Counted from the first letter of the stretch, positions 41,557 through 49,480 are shown. The stretch: 57,341 nucleotides of DNA from Arthrobacter humicola (GCF_022803015.1 NZ_JAFKON010000016.1:1-57341); one strand, 5' to 3'. Program-made: numbers and translations. The notes: a model not told the origin generated them from the letters alone.

Positions 41557-42057
41557 ATTTCCCCCAAAAGAAATAATGCGCGCCCCGAGCGACGCTTATG
41601 CGGTTCATTCCATCAGCTAAACCTGAATGTCAAGGTTTCGAAAAACACGCAGTTAGATCATGAAGTCTTGAGGAAATACTGTGTTAAGCCGTCGTGAAAT
41701 TCGCAATCAATCGTGCTATGGGGTGAGATGGGCGGCACCCTAAAATACAAGTCAAGTGGAGAGCCAGCCCAGTGCGAGCAAACGTTCGAGCATGGACGCT
41801 GGCTACGCGCCAACTAATCGAGTGTCCAGTGATGCTTGAATACATCGTTGAGTTCAAACTCAAACCGAGCCCGCGGCCGGCGGGCTGCCAAGCGGTGCTG
41901 TGGGCAAGGCTGTCAGAAGCAGCGCCCAGCGCTGAGTGAGACTGCAAATCCGGTCTGGGAATGTCAGTCTGATTTGTGCCCACGATGGACCTAAATTGCA
42001 GTCTCATCGGGACCCACATTTGGCGCCGGAGATGGCAACATCCCGCCAAGAAGGTCA
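41557..42057. other. Intergenic region
   Basis: About 500 bases without a convincing gene; minus-strand open frames have poor composition. The minus strand upstream of 41556 contains cgaaaccttgacattc, with a TTGACA box, a likely promoter for the secreted-protein operon. Confidence 0.4.
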
Positions 42058-42086
42058 GAGCAGGGATGGCGTGGCCATCCCTGCTC
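42058..42086 (-). terminator. Strong hairpin after lipoprotein gene
   Basis: gagcagggatggc (42058-42070), gtg, gccatccctgctc (42074-42086): perfect 13-bp stem with a 3-base loop, 80 bases downstream of the lipoprotein stop on the minus strand. No long T-run on either side. Confidence 0.6.
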
Positions 42087-42165
42087 TTCCCTGGATTGAA
42101 AACTAACCCGAGCCCGGGGTGCGTCGAGTGAATCGGCCGACCCCTTGTCGGGTTGGGCGGTCGTT

Positions 42166-42711
42166 TCAGAGAAGTCGTGTAACGGCGGCAATCAGTTCGG
42201 GAAGCGTCTCAGGAATTGCTTCGGTGAGGGTGGTATCCGGCATCTTCTTGACCGACGTGCCGGAGACCGGCAAACGGCCTGTCGGCCCTGAAAGTGCCAC
42301 GTATGTGCCATCGTCGTTCTTCTGGAGGAAAAGCATGGATTCTTCCCCTGGCTGCATAATCGCATCGCCTTCCACAACAACAACCGAGTCCTTCAGCGCC
42401 CCGCCGGTTTGCTGCACCGTTATGGTCGCTGCCGGTTTGGTTCCCTTCAGCCACGATTTAACGGTCACCGTAGCGTCTGTGAAGGGGATGCCATCAACAG
42501 CTGCTGCCGGTGCGGACTTCTCAACTGTCCCCACGACAATTGCGTCAGCGCTCTGTGCGAGATCCTTCAGTGTCGGGTATGCCTTGGCCCAGCTTGCGCT
42601 TATGGACGTAGTCTTGGCCGGCGGTTGTGCCTGCGGCGAGGCGCAGCCACTCAGGAGTAAAGCTCCGACAAAGACCGCAGCCATTGATGGGAGAAATGGA
42701 AGTTTCTTCAT
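42166..42711 (-). CDS. Lipoprotein
   Basis: A 181-residue lipoprotein starting at ATG 42711 behind gaaaggggtgacc. Signal M-K-K-L-P-F-L-P-S-M-A-A-V-F-V-G-A-L-L-L then S-G-C, lipidated Cys near residue 23. The mature part has L-K-D-L-A-Q-S-A-D-A-I-V-V-G-T-V, V-T-V-K-S-W-L-K-G and G-E-E-S-M-L-F-L: a layout common in small extracytoplasmic proteins of actinobacteria that carry a V-V-G-x-V...L-K-G fold. It follows the metalloprotease gene by 14 bases; the protein might be its surface partner or inhibitor, which is inference. Confidence 0.75.
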   Translation of the reverse strand: MKKLPFLPSMAAVFVGALLLSGCASPQAQPPAKTTSISASWAKAYPTLKDLAQSADAIVVGTVEKSAPAAAVDGIPFTDATVTVKSWLKGTKPAATITVQQTGGALKDSVVVVEGDAIMQPGEESMLFLQKNDDGTYVALSGPTGRLPVSGTSVKKMPDTTLTEAIPETLPELIAAVTRLL

Positions 42712-42725
42712 GGTGGTCACCCCTT

Positions 42726-43253
42726 TCAGTAAATTGCGTTGACACCGGCGATTTCGTCGCTTGTTGGATAGTAAATTCCGCAACGATTGGGCGTCGCCGA
42801 GTTCATCAAGTAGCACCCGCCCACGTGCTCCAACCCAAGCGCGTGTCCCAGCTCATGTGCCGCAACACCGCGAGTCGTTGTGTAGGTGTACCCGTCGGTG
42901 TAGTACGAATTCAGGTACGCATTCATGGGTGCCTGGTACAGGCTTCCAGCCGTCGAACGGTAAGTAATACCGTCCCACGTCACATTGCTAATTCGCGTCT
43001 GGCGCAAATAAATGTTGGCGGTCCCCGTCGTGACATAGAGGTTAATATCGGTCGCGCTGGACCAGTTGGAGGTCGCCGCTGACCATCCACTGGAATTTTG
43101 CCCGCTTTGACCGCCATCAATGTAGACGGCAAGGGTTGAGGAGCCCCATTTATAGCCGGACCAGCTGTATGCCTGGGCGGGCAGGGCGGTTACGGTGATG
43201 AAGAGAAGTGCGGCGAAGAAAGCGGAAATACGCGTAAGGCGGCGCAATAGCAT
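42726..43253 (-). CDS. Secreted matrixin-like zinc metalloprotease
   Basis: A 175-residue secreted metzincin. ATG 43253 has AAGGGGGA five bases upstream. Signal peptide M-L-L-R-R-L-T-R-I-S-A-F-F-A-A-L-L-F-I-T, cleavage near A-Q-A-Y-S. The catalytic motif A-A-H-E-L-G-H-A-L-G-L-E-H (H-E-x2-H-x2-G-x2-H) lies near residues 133-145, with the Met-turn Y-L-M-N-S about eight residues later. Family: matrixins/peptidase M10-like, small form. It probably acts on extracellular proteins. First gene of a two-gene operon with the lipoprotein. Confidence 0.85.
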   Translation of the reverse strand: MLLRRLTRISAFFAALLFITVTALPAQAYSWSGYKWGSSTLAVYIDGGQSGQNSSGWSAATSNWSSATDINLYVTTGTANIYLRQTRISNVTWDGITYRSTAGSLYQAPMNAYLNSYYTDGYTYTTTRGVAAHELGHALGLEHVGGCYLMNSATPNRCGIYYPTSDEIAGVNAIY

Positions 43254-43329
43254 CTGGATCCCCCTTGTTCCATGAGTGCCGGTTCCGGCATACCAGAAGT
43301 ATCTGCCCGGAATGAACAGAATGAGCAAT

Positions 43330-43352
43330 AAGTATGTATTTGTGACATAAAT
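43330..43352 (-). promoter_or_regulatory. Shared upstream element, copy 1
   Basis: Plus-strand reading aagtatgtatttgtgaca then taaat. On the minus strand this gives TGTCAC followed by CATACTT, about 80 bases ahead of the metalloprotease start. Similar elements lie before the RHS gene and the membrane protein at 49325. Confidence 0.4.
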
Positions 43353-43404
43353 GTGATCTGGATAAAACCGGTTTGGAACCTGGGAGTCGCCCATCGGGCG
43401 GGAC

Positions 43405-43600
43405 CGCCCCAGCCGTTCGGACCAAGAACTACCACGTGAGGCCGTTCTTGCCCCTTTCGGAACCCCTTGCTGTGGGCTGCGGTGAGTGCGCGTATCTGGG
43501 TTTCGTTCGCGCCGGTGTTTGTCAGGGATTCCCCGAACTTTTCGTGGTGTTCGGGGGAGCCGTAGTCGGTAACCGAGGTGCACGGAGAGCACAGCTTTAC
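43405..43600 (-). pseudogene. Remnant of the mobilisation coiled-coil gene
   Basis: On the minus strand this stretch translates to T-D-Y-G-S-P-E-H-H-E-K-F-G-E-S-L, N-T-G-A-N-E-T-Q-I-R-A-L-T-A, which aligns with the end of the protein at 50435-51667 (A-D-Y-G-S-A-E-R-Q-E-A-F-A-A-S-L, G-T-G-A-N-E-A-Q-V-R-G-R-A-T). No start codon or rest of the gene is present. It marks an old duplication or rearrangement that brought the secreted-cargo block next to mobilisation DNA. Confidence 0.65.
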
Positions 43601-43702
43601 GTAATCATGGTTATCGGTGATGTCAGAACCACAAGATATGGCAAAAATTGTGGAAAAGACGCCACATGTAGTGTTTGGTGCGTGAGATCGGAGTTGCCTG
43701 CC

Positions 43703-44131
43703 CTAGCCTCTTACTACGCCCCAAGAGCGGCAGCCCTGGCCACGCGCCAGTGGAGGCTCACTCCTGCTCCTTCCAAGGACTTTTCTGTCCCTTGCCTTCT
43801 TTAAGGCACTACCATGGCCTAACTTCCTCGGGAGACCTCGGACCGCATATCGGTCCGGGGTCTCCCGGCCTCCCCGTCGGGGCCCGGGGAGTGCGACGAC
43901 ACTAGCTAAGTAATTCCTCGCTCCATCCCTAGATGAGCGACGATGCTTGACCAACCCGATGATGTTTGCAGCGGCGAACCCCAGCGCCGCTGCTACCAGG
44001 ACCACCTTGAAGCCAATCCAAAATGGTTGGGATACATCTGTGAATAGTGCGAATACCCCTGGGAGGAGCCCGGCGATGACCCCTCCGACACTGGGAAAGA
44101 ATCGCTTCTCTGCTGGCTTGGGAGAAGTCAT
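43703..44131 (-). CDS. Small membrane protein
   Basis: A frame of 142 codons from ATG 44131 that overlaps the previous gene stop (ATGA). The first ~65 residues are convincing: S-P-K-P-A-E-K-R-F-F-P-S-V-G-G-V-I-A-G-L, with two hydrophobic helices (14-33 and 37-60), then H-R-R-S-S-R-D. The remainder is arginine/glycine-rich and runs through a strong hairpin (43831-43865), so the true C-terminus may be shorter or frameshifted. Part of the cluster of small membrane proteins after the RHS gene. Immunity or accessory function is possible. Confidence 0.45.
   Translation of the reverse strand: MTSPKPAEKRFFPSVGGVIAGLLPGVFALFTDVSQPFWIGFKVVLVAAALGFAAANIIGLVKHRRSSRDGARNYLASVVALPGPRRGGRETPDRYAVRGLPRKLGHGSALKKARDRKVLGRSRSEPPLARGQGCRSWGVVRG
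43831..43865. terminator. Long hairpin
   Basis: ggagacc-t-cggaccg (43831-43845), catat, cggtccg-g-ggtctcc (43851-43865): 14 paired bases with one mismatch. Likely the end of the RHS-immunity transcript even though the reading frame at 43703 runs through it. Confidence 0.5.
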
Positions 44132-44334
44132 GCCTGGGGAGGCGCGTCTCTGTTGCCGCGTGCGAGGAGCTTACACATAGCAATCAAAAGGGCGAAGGCC
44201 AACAACAATATTCCTCCCGCGACACGTGGAGGAGTTAGGTCCAAGAGACTCACCACGGCAAGCGCGACAAGAAGGCCAACCTGCCACCACGTTGCCCGAG
44301 AAATCACTGTAACTATCTTGCCCATTGAAGCCAC
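44128..44334 (-). CDS. Small membrane protein
   Basis: A 68-residue protein from ATG 44334 (ggagtggctt upstream). Two hydrophobic helices (about 16-32 and 37-55) with a short turn L-T-P-P-R-V-A-G, and a charged C-terminus K-L-L-A-R-G-N-R-D-A. Overlaps the next gene by four bases. Together with the neighbours it forms a run of four tiny membrane proteins behind the RHS gene. No family recognised. Confidence 0.6.
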   Translation of the reverse strand: MASMGKIVTVISRATWWQVGLLVALAVVSLLDLTPPRVAGGILLLAFALLIAMCKLLARGNRDAPPQA

Positions 44335-44360
44335 TCCCTAAATCACGCATGAGACGACAG

Positions 44361-44501
44361 TTACGGCTCCCCCGAGCCCAGCCACCCACCCCGGCCCGAG
44401 AAGGGCTTTCCCGGGCCGAGTCGTATAGATCTCACGTAGAGGAAGCAACCCCAGAAGATAATTAGTCCGGCGGCGAGCGGGACAAATGGCATGGTCACCA
44501 T
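44361..44501 (-). pseudogene. Frameshifted paralogue of the small membrane protein
   Basis: ATG 44501 opens M-V-T-M-P-F-V-P-L-A-A-G-L-I-I-F, then C-F-L-Y-V-R-S-I-R-L-G-P-G-K-P-F, matching the protein at 44536 (W-P-L-V-P-L-A-A-G-L-I-L-L, then L-Y-V-R-S-K-R-P-G-P-G-Q-P-Y). After that the frame ends quickly at TAA 44361, while the hydrophobic second half (W-V-A-G-L-G-G-A-V-T-V-V-S) is found in another frame. So it looks like a tandem duplicate broken by a frameshift, or a diverged 46-residue protein. Confidence 0.5.
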
Positions 44502-44535
44502 CTGAGTGTGATCGGTGCAGCAACGGCGTGTTGCA

Positions 44536-44727
44536 TTAGCTGGGTGTCGTAAAAACCCCGATCAGAGCGGAGGCGCACAGGGCCAGGGCAAGCCCTATGA
44601 AGATCAAGACGATCCGCGATCCCTGGTATGGCTGTCCTGGGCCGGGTCGCTTTGACCTCACATAGAGAGCGCAGGCGGCGAGCAGAATGAGACCAGCGGC
44701 AAGCGGAACAAGTGGCCAGTAGATCAA
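44536..44727 (-). CDS. Small membrane protein, candidate immunity to the RHS tail
   Basis: A 63-residue protein. TTG 44727 lies five bases after the RHS stop, and the RHS 3' end supplies gggtggtga as ribosome site; ATG 44754 is an in-frame alternative inside the RHS gene. Two helices (W-P-L-V-P-L-A-A-G-L-I-L-L-A-A and I-V-L-I-F-I-G-L-A-L-A) flank a basic loop R-S-K-R-P-G-P-G-Q-P-Y. Tight coupling to a polymorphic-toxin-like gene is the classical place of an immunity gene, and a membrane immunity protein would suit a membrane-active tail. Function is inference. Confidence 0.6.
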   Translation of the reverse strand: MIYWPLVPLAAGLILLAACALYVRSKRPGPGQPYQGSRIVLIFIGLALALCASALIGVFTTPS

Positions 44728-44731
44728 TCGT

Positions 44732-47700
44732 TCACCACCCTGCCGCGCATGCAACGAAAGCTGCTCCGCCAGTTAGGCCGGCGACAGCCCCTGCCGCCCC
44801 TGAGAGGGCGCCGAGCGCCACACCTTCTGGAAGAGCAATGATGGAGAGATCAGCCAGAACGGACAAACCGAAGAGGCCCGCGGCGAAAACCCCTATCCCA
44901 GCCGCTGCAGCGGTAAGACCGTCGCATACACTGCGTCCGGTTGGATCGCTGTGGTTGATGGCATCACATCCGGCGAAGGCGTACCGGTTGGCGTTCTTGG
45001 GGTTCAGTGGTGCGTCGAGGGTGTCCTGCTGGGTCCACCGCCCGAGGGTCGGGCTGTACCAGCGTTGGCCGTATTTGACCCAGCCGGTGACGCGGTCCTG
45101 GATGCCGGCCTTGAACATGTAGGGGTTCTGGGAGGTGCCGAGCCCGCCGGAGTCCGCGGTGATGGTCGGGACGCCGTAGGGGTCGTAATCGTAGGCGAAT
45201 GCCCTGTAGGAAGCACTGGTGATGAGCGCTGCCGGGTTGCCTGTGCCGTCGTAGACGTAGAGGGACTGCATCCCGGAGCTGGTGCGCAGCATCAGGGCTT
45301 CTCCGGTGACGGGGTCGTGCTCGACGTAGGCCGTGGCGTTGTCCTTTTTGTACTGCTCGATGATGGGCTGGCCCTGGGCGTCGGTGCGGCCGTAGATGAC
45401 CTTGTAGGTCCCGTTCGGGGTGGTCTGGGAAAGCACCTCGTTCTGCGAGGCTCCGGCGTAGGTGTAATTGTAGGTGGTGCCGGCCTTGGTGACCGAGGTC
45501 ATCTGCTCGGCACCGTTGTAGCCGTAGCTGCCGTTCGGGTCGGCGGTGAGGTTGCCGGCCCCGTCGTAGGTGTAGCCGGCGGTGCTGATCTGGTTGGCCG
45601 GGTTGGCGGTGAAGTTCTGGCTGGCCCCGGTGCCGCCGCTGGCGGTGAGCCGGTTGCCGCGGGCATCGTAGGTGTAGAGGTAGGTCGTCGGCGATGAGCC
45701 GCCGGTGATCGCGGCCTTAGTGAGGCGCCCGGCCTTGTCGTACGTGTAGGCGGTGACGGCTCCGGTGAGGTTGTTCTTGACCCACTGGATCTTGGACCGG
45801 TCCGCCGTCGTGGTGCTCGGGCAGGTCGGTGCTGTGGAACCGGCGGAATAGCAGTAGGTCAGGTCCACGACATTGGAGTTACTGGCATCCCCTGTCCCCT
45901 GCTCTGCGAGGACGCGGGTGACCCGTCCGGTCCGGTCGTAGTCGGTGTGGGTGTGCGCGGCCCAGGTGGTCCGGTCCGCGCTGGCCTGCAGCCAGGTATC
46001 GGTGCGCCGGCCCCGGTCATCGGTCGCGACGGCCAGGGTCTGGGGCGTGCCGTTGTAGAGGTAGGTCATCGTGGTCATGACGCCCGAGGTGTCGAAGGCA
46101 TAGGAGGTGGTGCCGCGGGTGTCCGTGGTGGAGACCAGGTTGGAGGCCTTGTCGTAGGCGTAGGAGATGGTCCCGCCGCCGGCGGTGTTCACCCGGGACG
46201 TCAGCCGGCCCATCTGGTCGTAGCCGTAGGTGGTGGTGCCGGAGCCGTCGACCCGGGTGAGGACCTGGCCGTTGGCGTTGTACGTGTACGCCACGGCCGG
46301 GGTGCCGTCCGAGAAGCTCGTGCCAATGAGCCGTCCGACGGCGTCGTAGGAATAGGTGGTGGTGTTACCGCGGCCGTCGGTGGCGGTGAGCGGCCGGGCC
46401 CAGGCATCGTAGGTAAAGGCCCTGGCCCCGAGCGAGGAGCCGGTGACCGGGGTCAGGTCCGTGAGCTCGTGGAGGTTGTTGTAGCCGTACAGGGTCTTGT
46501 TCGTCCCGTTCCCCGGCGCGAGGGCGGAGACAACCGTGCCGTCCAGGTTGGTGTTGTACCCCAGGGTGGCCGTGGCGGCCATGGCGTCGGAGGAGGTCAG
46601 CGCGTTCCCGGCACCGTTGTAGGTGTAGAGCGACTTGTTCCCGGCATCGTCCGTGCTCGAGCTGGCCAGGTACCTCGTGTTCACGGCCGTGTTGGCGTAC
46701 TCGGCCTGGCCGGCGGCGCCGCCCTGGGAGGCTGAGGCGGTGATGGACTGGCCGGAGTTCGCCCCGTAGGTGTTCGTCGTCGTCCCCGACGTCGTTCCGG
46801 TGCCCTGGGTGGCGGTGAGCGTGTCGAAGTCGCCGGTGTAGGTCGCCCCCTGTGCCCGGCCCATCGGATCCGTCGCGGAGGTGACGCGTCCGTCCGTGCT
46901 GAGGTTGTACGTGGTGCGGGGTCCCGAGGCGACCGGAACCGCGGGGTCGGTGTTGGGTCCGGCGACGAGGGTTTGGGTGCTCGTCGGGTAGGTGATCCGG
47001 GTGATCGAGTTCCCCGGGGACCCGGCGGAGGTGTTGACCCGTTCGATCTGCGTGACCCGGCCGGTGGTGTCGTAGGTCAGGAGGGTTTTACCGCCTGTGG
47101 GCGGGGTGATCGCCGAGATCCTTCCGCTGTTGTAGCCGAAGGTCGTGATCTTCCCGGCCGGATCGGTGAACCTGGTCCAGTTGCCGTAGCCGTCGTTGAA
47201 CAGGGCAGCCGACCGAGTCGCTGACCCGCTGGTCAGGGAGATGGTCGCGAGGGTTCCGGAGTAGGAGTCGTAGGCGAGTTTGCCGCCCACGCCCTTATTC
47301 CCGCTGATGTCGGTGATTTTCCCGGTCCCCGGGGTGAACGTCGTCGTGTTGCCGTTGCGGTCCGCGAGGGACTTCACCCGCCCGTCGGCGTTGAACGTCA
47401 CAACGGATGCGTTGGTTCTGGACGTCAGCGTGTAGGTGCCGTCCCCGTACTTCACCAGGTCGGCCTTCGTCCCGGCCGGTGCCGTGAACGCCGTCGTCGA
47501 TCCGGAGACCGGGGTGAACAGGGCCGAATAGCCGTCGCCGGCGGTGTAGAGCACGCCGGAAGGGATCGATGAAAGGGAACCGGTCCCGCCGAGGTTCAGG
47601 GTCCACCGTTGTGCGGCGTCCCCTTGGGTTGTGGCGGTGGACTGGGAGTTGAACACCGCGCCGAGCGGAACGTCGGCATTGACCCCTGGCAGGGCCAGCC

Positions 47701-48013
47701 CATTCACGGACAGCATCAGGTTGCCGGTGCCGACGTCCACGGAGCCGGTGACCTGGTCGGAGATCTGCAGCGGCAGCCGGGTCGCCCCGGGCCGGGAGCC
47801 GAGCTCGCCGATGGTGGTCTGTTCCCCGGACGAGGCGCCGGGGAGGACCATCGGGACAGGCACTACTGCCAGGCCCGGGCCCGCGGTCCCGGCCAGCAGG
47901 CCGATGCCCAGGCAGGAGGCGATGGCGCCCCGCAACAACAAAGCCGGCGGCCTATGGCCACCGGCAGATCGATTTGAACGTTGCGGCGCAGGCCGCCTTC
48001 CCCCAACAAGCAT
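44732..48013 (-). CDS. Secreted RHS/YD-repeat protein with hydrophobic C-terminal tail
   Basis: A 1093-residue protein from ATG 48013 (tgggggcaca upstream). Signal-type N-terminus (A-I-A-S-C-L-G-I-G-L-L-A-G-T-A-G around 31-46). Residues ~210-950 hold many YD repeats (for example Y-D-A-V-G-R-L-I-G-T, Y-D-Q-M-G-R-L-T-S-R, Y-D-K-A-G-R-L-T-K-A). The RHS core ends Y-S-P-T-L-G-R-W-T-Q-Q-D, then N-R-Y-A-F-A-G-C-D-A-I-N-H-S-D-P-T-G-R near 1000-1020. The last ~70 residues are variable and nearly all hydrophobic or small, like a membrane-inserting toxin tip. RHS shells enclose and deliver such tips between bacteria. No enzymatic toxin motif is visible. Confidence 0.85.
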   Translation of the reverse strand: MLVGGRRPAPQRSNRSAGGHRPPALLLRGAIASCLGIGLLAGTAGPGLAVVPVPMVLPGASSGEQTTIGELGSRPGATRLPLQISDQVTGSVDVGTGNLMLSVNGLALPGVNADVPLGAVFNSQSTATTQGDAAQRWTLNLGGTGSLSSIPSGVLYTAGDGYSALFTPVSGSTTAFTAPAGTKADLVKYGDGTYTLTSRTNASVVTFNADGRVKSLADRNGNTTTFTPGTGKITDISGNKGVGGKLAYDSYSGTLATISLTSGSATRSAALFNDGYGNWTRFTDPAGKITTFGYNSGRISAITPPTGGKTLLTYDTTGRVTQIERVNTSAGSPGNSITRITYPTSTQTLVAGPNTDPAVPVASGPRTTYNLSTDGRVTSATDPMGRAQGATYTGDFDTLTATQGTGTTSGTTTNTYGANSGQSITASASQGGAAGQAEYANTAVNTRYLASSSTDDAGNKSLYTYNGAGNALTSSDAMAATATLGYNTNLDGTVVSALAPGNGTNKTLYGYNNLHELTDLTPVTGSSLGARAFTYDAWARPLTATDGRGNTTTYSYDAVGRLIGTSFSDGTPAVAYTYNANGQVLTRVDGSGTTTYGYDQMGRLTSRVNTAGGGTISYAYDKASNLVSTTDTRGTTSYAFDTSGVMTTMTYLYNGTPQTLAVATDDRGRRTDTWLQASADRTTWAAHTHTDYDRTGRVTRVLAEQGTGDASNSNVVDLTYCYSAGSTAPTCPSTTTADRSKIQWVKNNLTGAVTAYTYDKAGRLTKAAITGGSSPTTYLYTYDARGNRLTASGGTGASQNFTANPANQISTAGYTYDGAGNLTADPNGSYGYNGAEQMTSVTKAGTTYNYTYAGASQNEVLSQTTPNGTYKVIYGRTDAQGQPIIEQYKKDNATAYVEHDPVTGEALMLRTSSGMQSLYVYDGTGNPAALITSASYRAFAYDYDPYGVPTITADSGGLGTSQNPYMFKAGIQDRVTGWVKYGQRWYSPTLGRWTQQDTLDAPLNPKNANRYAFAGCDAINHSDPTGRSVCDGLTAAAAGIGVFAAGLFGLSVLADLSIIALPEGVALGALSGAAGAVAGLTGGAAFVACAAGW

Positions 48014-48081
48014 TGTGCCCCCAGACTTGGAAGTGAGTGATGGCGCTCACTTTAGGCACGGGTTTTGTCCAATGACTAGAG

Positions 48082-48110
48082 AAGTATGCTTGTCATTTTC
48101 GTGACAAAAT
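48082..48110 (-). promoter_or_regulatory. Shared upstream element, copy 2
   Basis: Plus-strand reading aagtatgcttgtcattttc then gtgacaaaat, containing the dyad TTGTCA-N6-TGACAA. On the minus strand CATACTT would be the -10 side, about 70 bases before the RHS start. Confidence 0.4.
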
Positions 48111-48337
48111 ATTGCACCGGCTGTCACGTACCACCTTCAGCGGAAGGCCGAGCCCTCCAGACATCACGGGGGTGCCGTCATTTTCAACCGTCCTCCCGGG
48201 GCTGGAAACACTTGCCACAGTCAGCCCTACAAGGCCGGCCCGCTTCTGCTCCGCTCAGCCAACTGCTGCCCCTGCGCGGGTCGGGTCTTCTTGGCTTTGG
48301 CTGCGCCCTTAGGCTGCGTTGGAGGCCCACAAAAAGA

Positions 48338-48367
48338 AACCCCGTCCGGGATGGCCCGGACGGGGTT
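48338..48367 (-). terminator. Rho-independent terminator
   Basis: aaccccgtccggg (48338-48350), atgg, cccggacggggtt (48355-48367), followed on the minus strand by tctttttg. It ends the lipoprotein gene at 48398. Confidence 0.85.
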
Positions 48368-48397
48368 CTGTGTTTTCGGGGGTATGTCCCCCTGAGG

Positions 48398-48901
48398 CTA
48401 GGGCCGATTCAGAGCCGCGTACTCGGCCCCCAGTTCCTTTGCGAGTTTCTGCAGATCCTTCCCGCTGGCCGGCTCATGCAATGCCTCGGAGAGGTCTACG
48501 ACCAGCCAGTTCTTTCCCGTCACGACAGAGACGGGCTGGGTTTTGGCGTCTGCGTACACCTGGTAGTCCGCCTTCCGACCCGCTTCATCCTTGAACCAGT
48601 CGATCTGGACGTGGCCGGAGCACACGGCATATTCGGCTTTGATCCCCTTCTCGTCAATGGCCTTGTTGATGATCGGATCCGTCGTGGGCTTCTTCTCGCA
48701 GCCCAGGACTTTGTCAACGGCGTGGAGGGCATCGTCGAGGGAGCCGAATTCGGGTAGCCCCTGATCCACCAACTGTTGTCCGGCTGGCTGTTGCGCAGCC
48801 GGCTGTTGCGCAGCGGTCTGCTGTCCAGCTGCCGCGCAACTTGAAAGGAGGCACCCTAGCGCCAGAGCGGCGGCGGCGTTCCTGTACTTGAGCTTGTCCA
48901 T
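48398..48901 (-). CDS. Lipoprotein with Q/A/P repeats
   Basis: A 167-residue lipoprotein from ATG 48901. Signal M-D-K-L-K-Y-R-N-A-A-A-A-L-A-L-G-C-L-L-S then S-C; the lipidated Cys is near residue 22. A short A-A-Q-Q-P repeat linker (about 26-43) leads to a globular part with L-D-D-A-L-H-A-V-D-K-V-L-G-C and E-Y-A-V-C-S-G-H, cysteines that may pair, and W-F-K-D-E-A-G-R. Own terminator downstream and the element ttatgtcaggataatttc upstream as a possible promoter. Function unknown. Confidence 0.75.
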   Translation of the reverse strand: MDKLKYRNAAAALALGCLLSSCAAAGQQTAAQQPAAQQPAGQQLVDQGLPEFGSLDDALHAVDKVLGCEKKPTTDPIINKAIDEKGIKAEYAVCSGHVQIDWFKDEAGRKADYQVYADAKTQPVSVVTGKNWLVVDLSEALHEPASGKDLQKLAKELGAEYAALNRP

Positions 48902-49007
48902 GGTCTTCAGACCCCCACTTGTCTCGTTGAAATTATCCTGACATAAGGTGGGCGTGGCTCACAGGCCCGAGGGCCGCAAACGTCGCCCGATTGCATATGG
49001 GCACCAG

Positions 49008-49325
49008 TTATCTTGGGCTGGCGTCCAACGCTCGAACCACAAGGGATGCTGAAAACAGGCCGATGCCCAGGGGAAGCATGAGCTTCGTCAAGAGACCTGC
49101 CAGGCCAAATACGAGGCTCGTCCCGATCTGAGCAGTGGACCCCGATGCGGAATCTATGGCGATAGCCAGAGCCGGCATGATCCACTCACCGCCCAATACG
49201 CCCACGCAGATGAGGACGATGCCGACAGTACACAGTCGGTGAGCTGAAAGCTTGGGTGGCCAGCTGTGTCCGCCACCGTCTTCGGAGCCAACCAGGCTTC
49301 CGTTCGGTTCATCGGGGGTAGTCAT
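49008..49325 (-). CDS. Small membrane protein
   Basis: A 105-residue protein, read from ATG 49325 (M-T-T-P-D-E-P-N-G-S). The N-terminal 30 residues are soluble; hydrophobic helices lie at about 35-52 (T-V-G-I-V-L-I-C-V-G-V-L-G-G) and 55-66, and again at 72-98 (S-L-V-F-G-L-A-G-L-L, P-L-G-I-G-L-F-S-A-S). The shared upstream element at 49444 suggests joint control with the RHS and protease genes. No family recognised. Confidence 0.6.
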   Translation of the reverse strand: MTTPDEPNGSLVGSEDGGGHSWPPKLSAHRLCTVGIVLICVGVLGGEWIMPALAIAIDSASGSTAQIGTSLVFGLAGLLTKLMLPLGIGLFSASLVVRALDASPR

Positions 49326-49443
49326 AACGTCCGTCCTCACGCATTTAGTTGGACTGCTCGGCGGAAACGCGGATCAGTGGTGATGTCTCTCTTGCATGCT
49401 CCCGCTGTGTAATGAATAGCCAGAAGCATATCGCGGGCCGGTC

Positions 49444-49474
49444 AAGTATGCATGACAAAGCTGTCACACAAAAT
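49444..49474 (-). promoter_or_regulatory. Shared upstream element, copy 3
   Basis: Plus-strand reading aagtatgcatgacaaag then ctgtcacacaaaat, with a TGACA-N4-TGTCA dyad next to AAGTATG. It is about 120 bases upstream of the membrane protein start at 49325 and directly beside the palindrome at 49481. Confidence 0.4.
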
Positions 49475-49480
49475 GGTAAA

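Noticed and set aside
41684..42049. 121-codon minus-strand open frame in the gap before the lipoprotein gene
   Set aside because: No ribosome site, poor composition and no recognisable pattern; likely chance in GC-rich DNA.
43373..43804. 143-codon plus-strand frame
   Set aside because: It is antisense to the mobilisation-gene remnant and the small membrane protein and has no start signal.
45947..46735. 262-codon plus-strand glycine/valine-rich frame opposite the RHS gene
   Set aside because: Typical shadow of YD-repeat coding sequence; no start signal.
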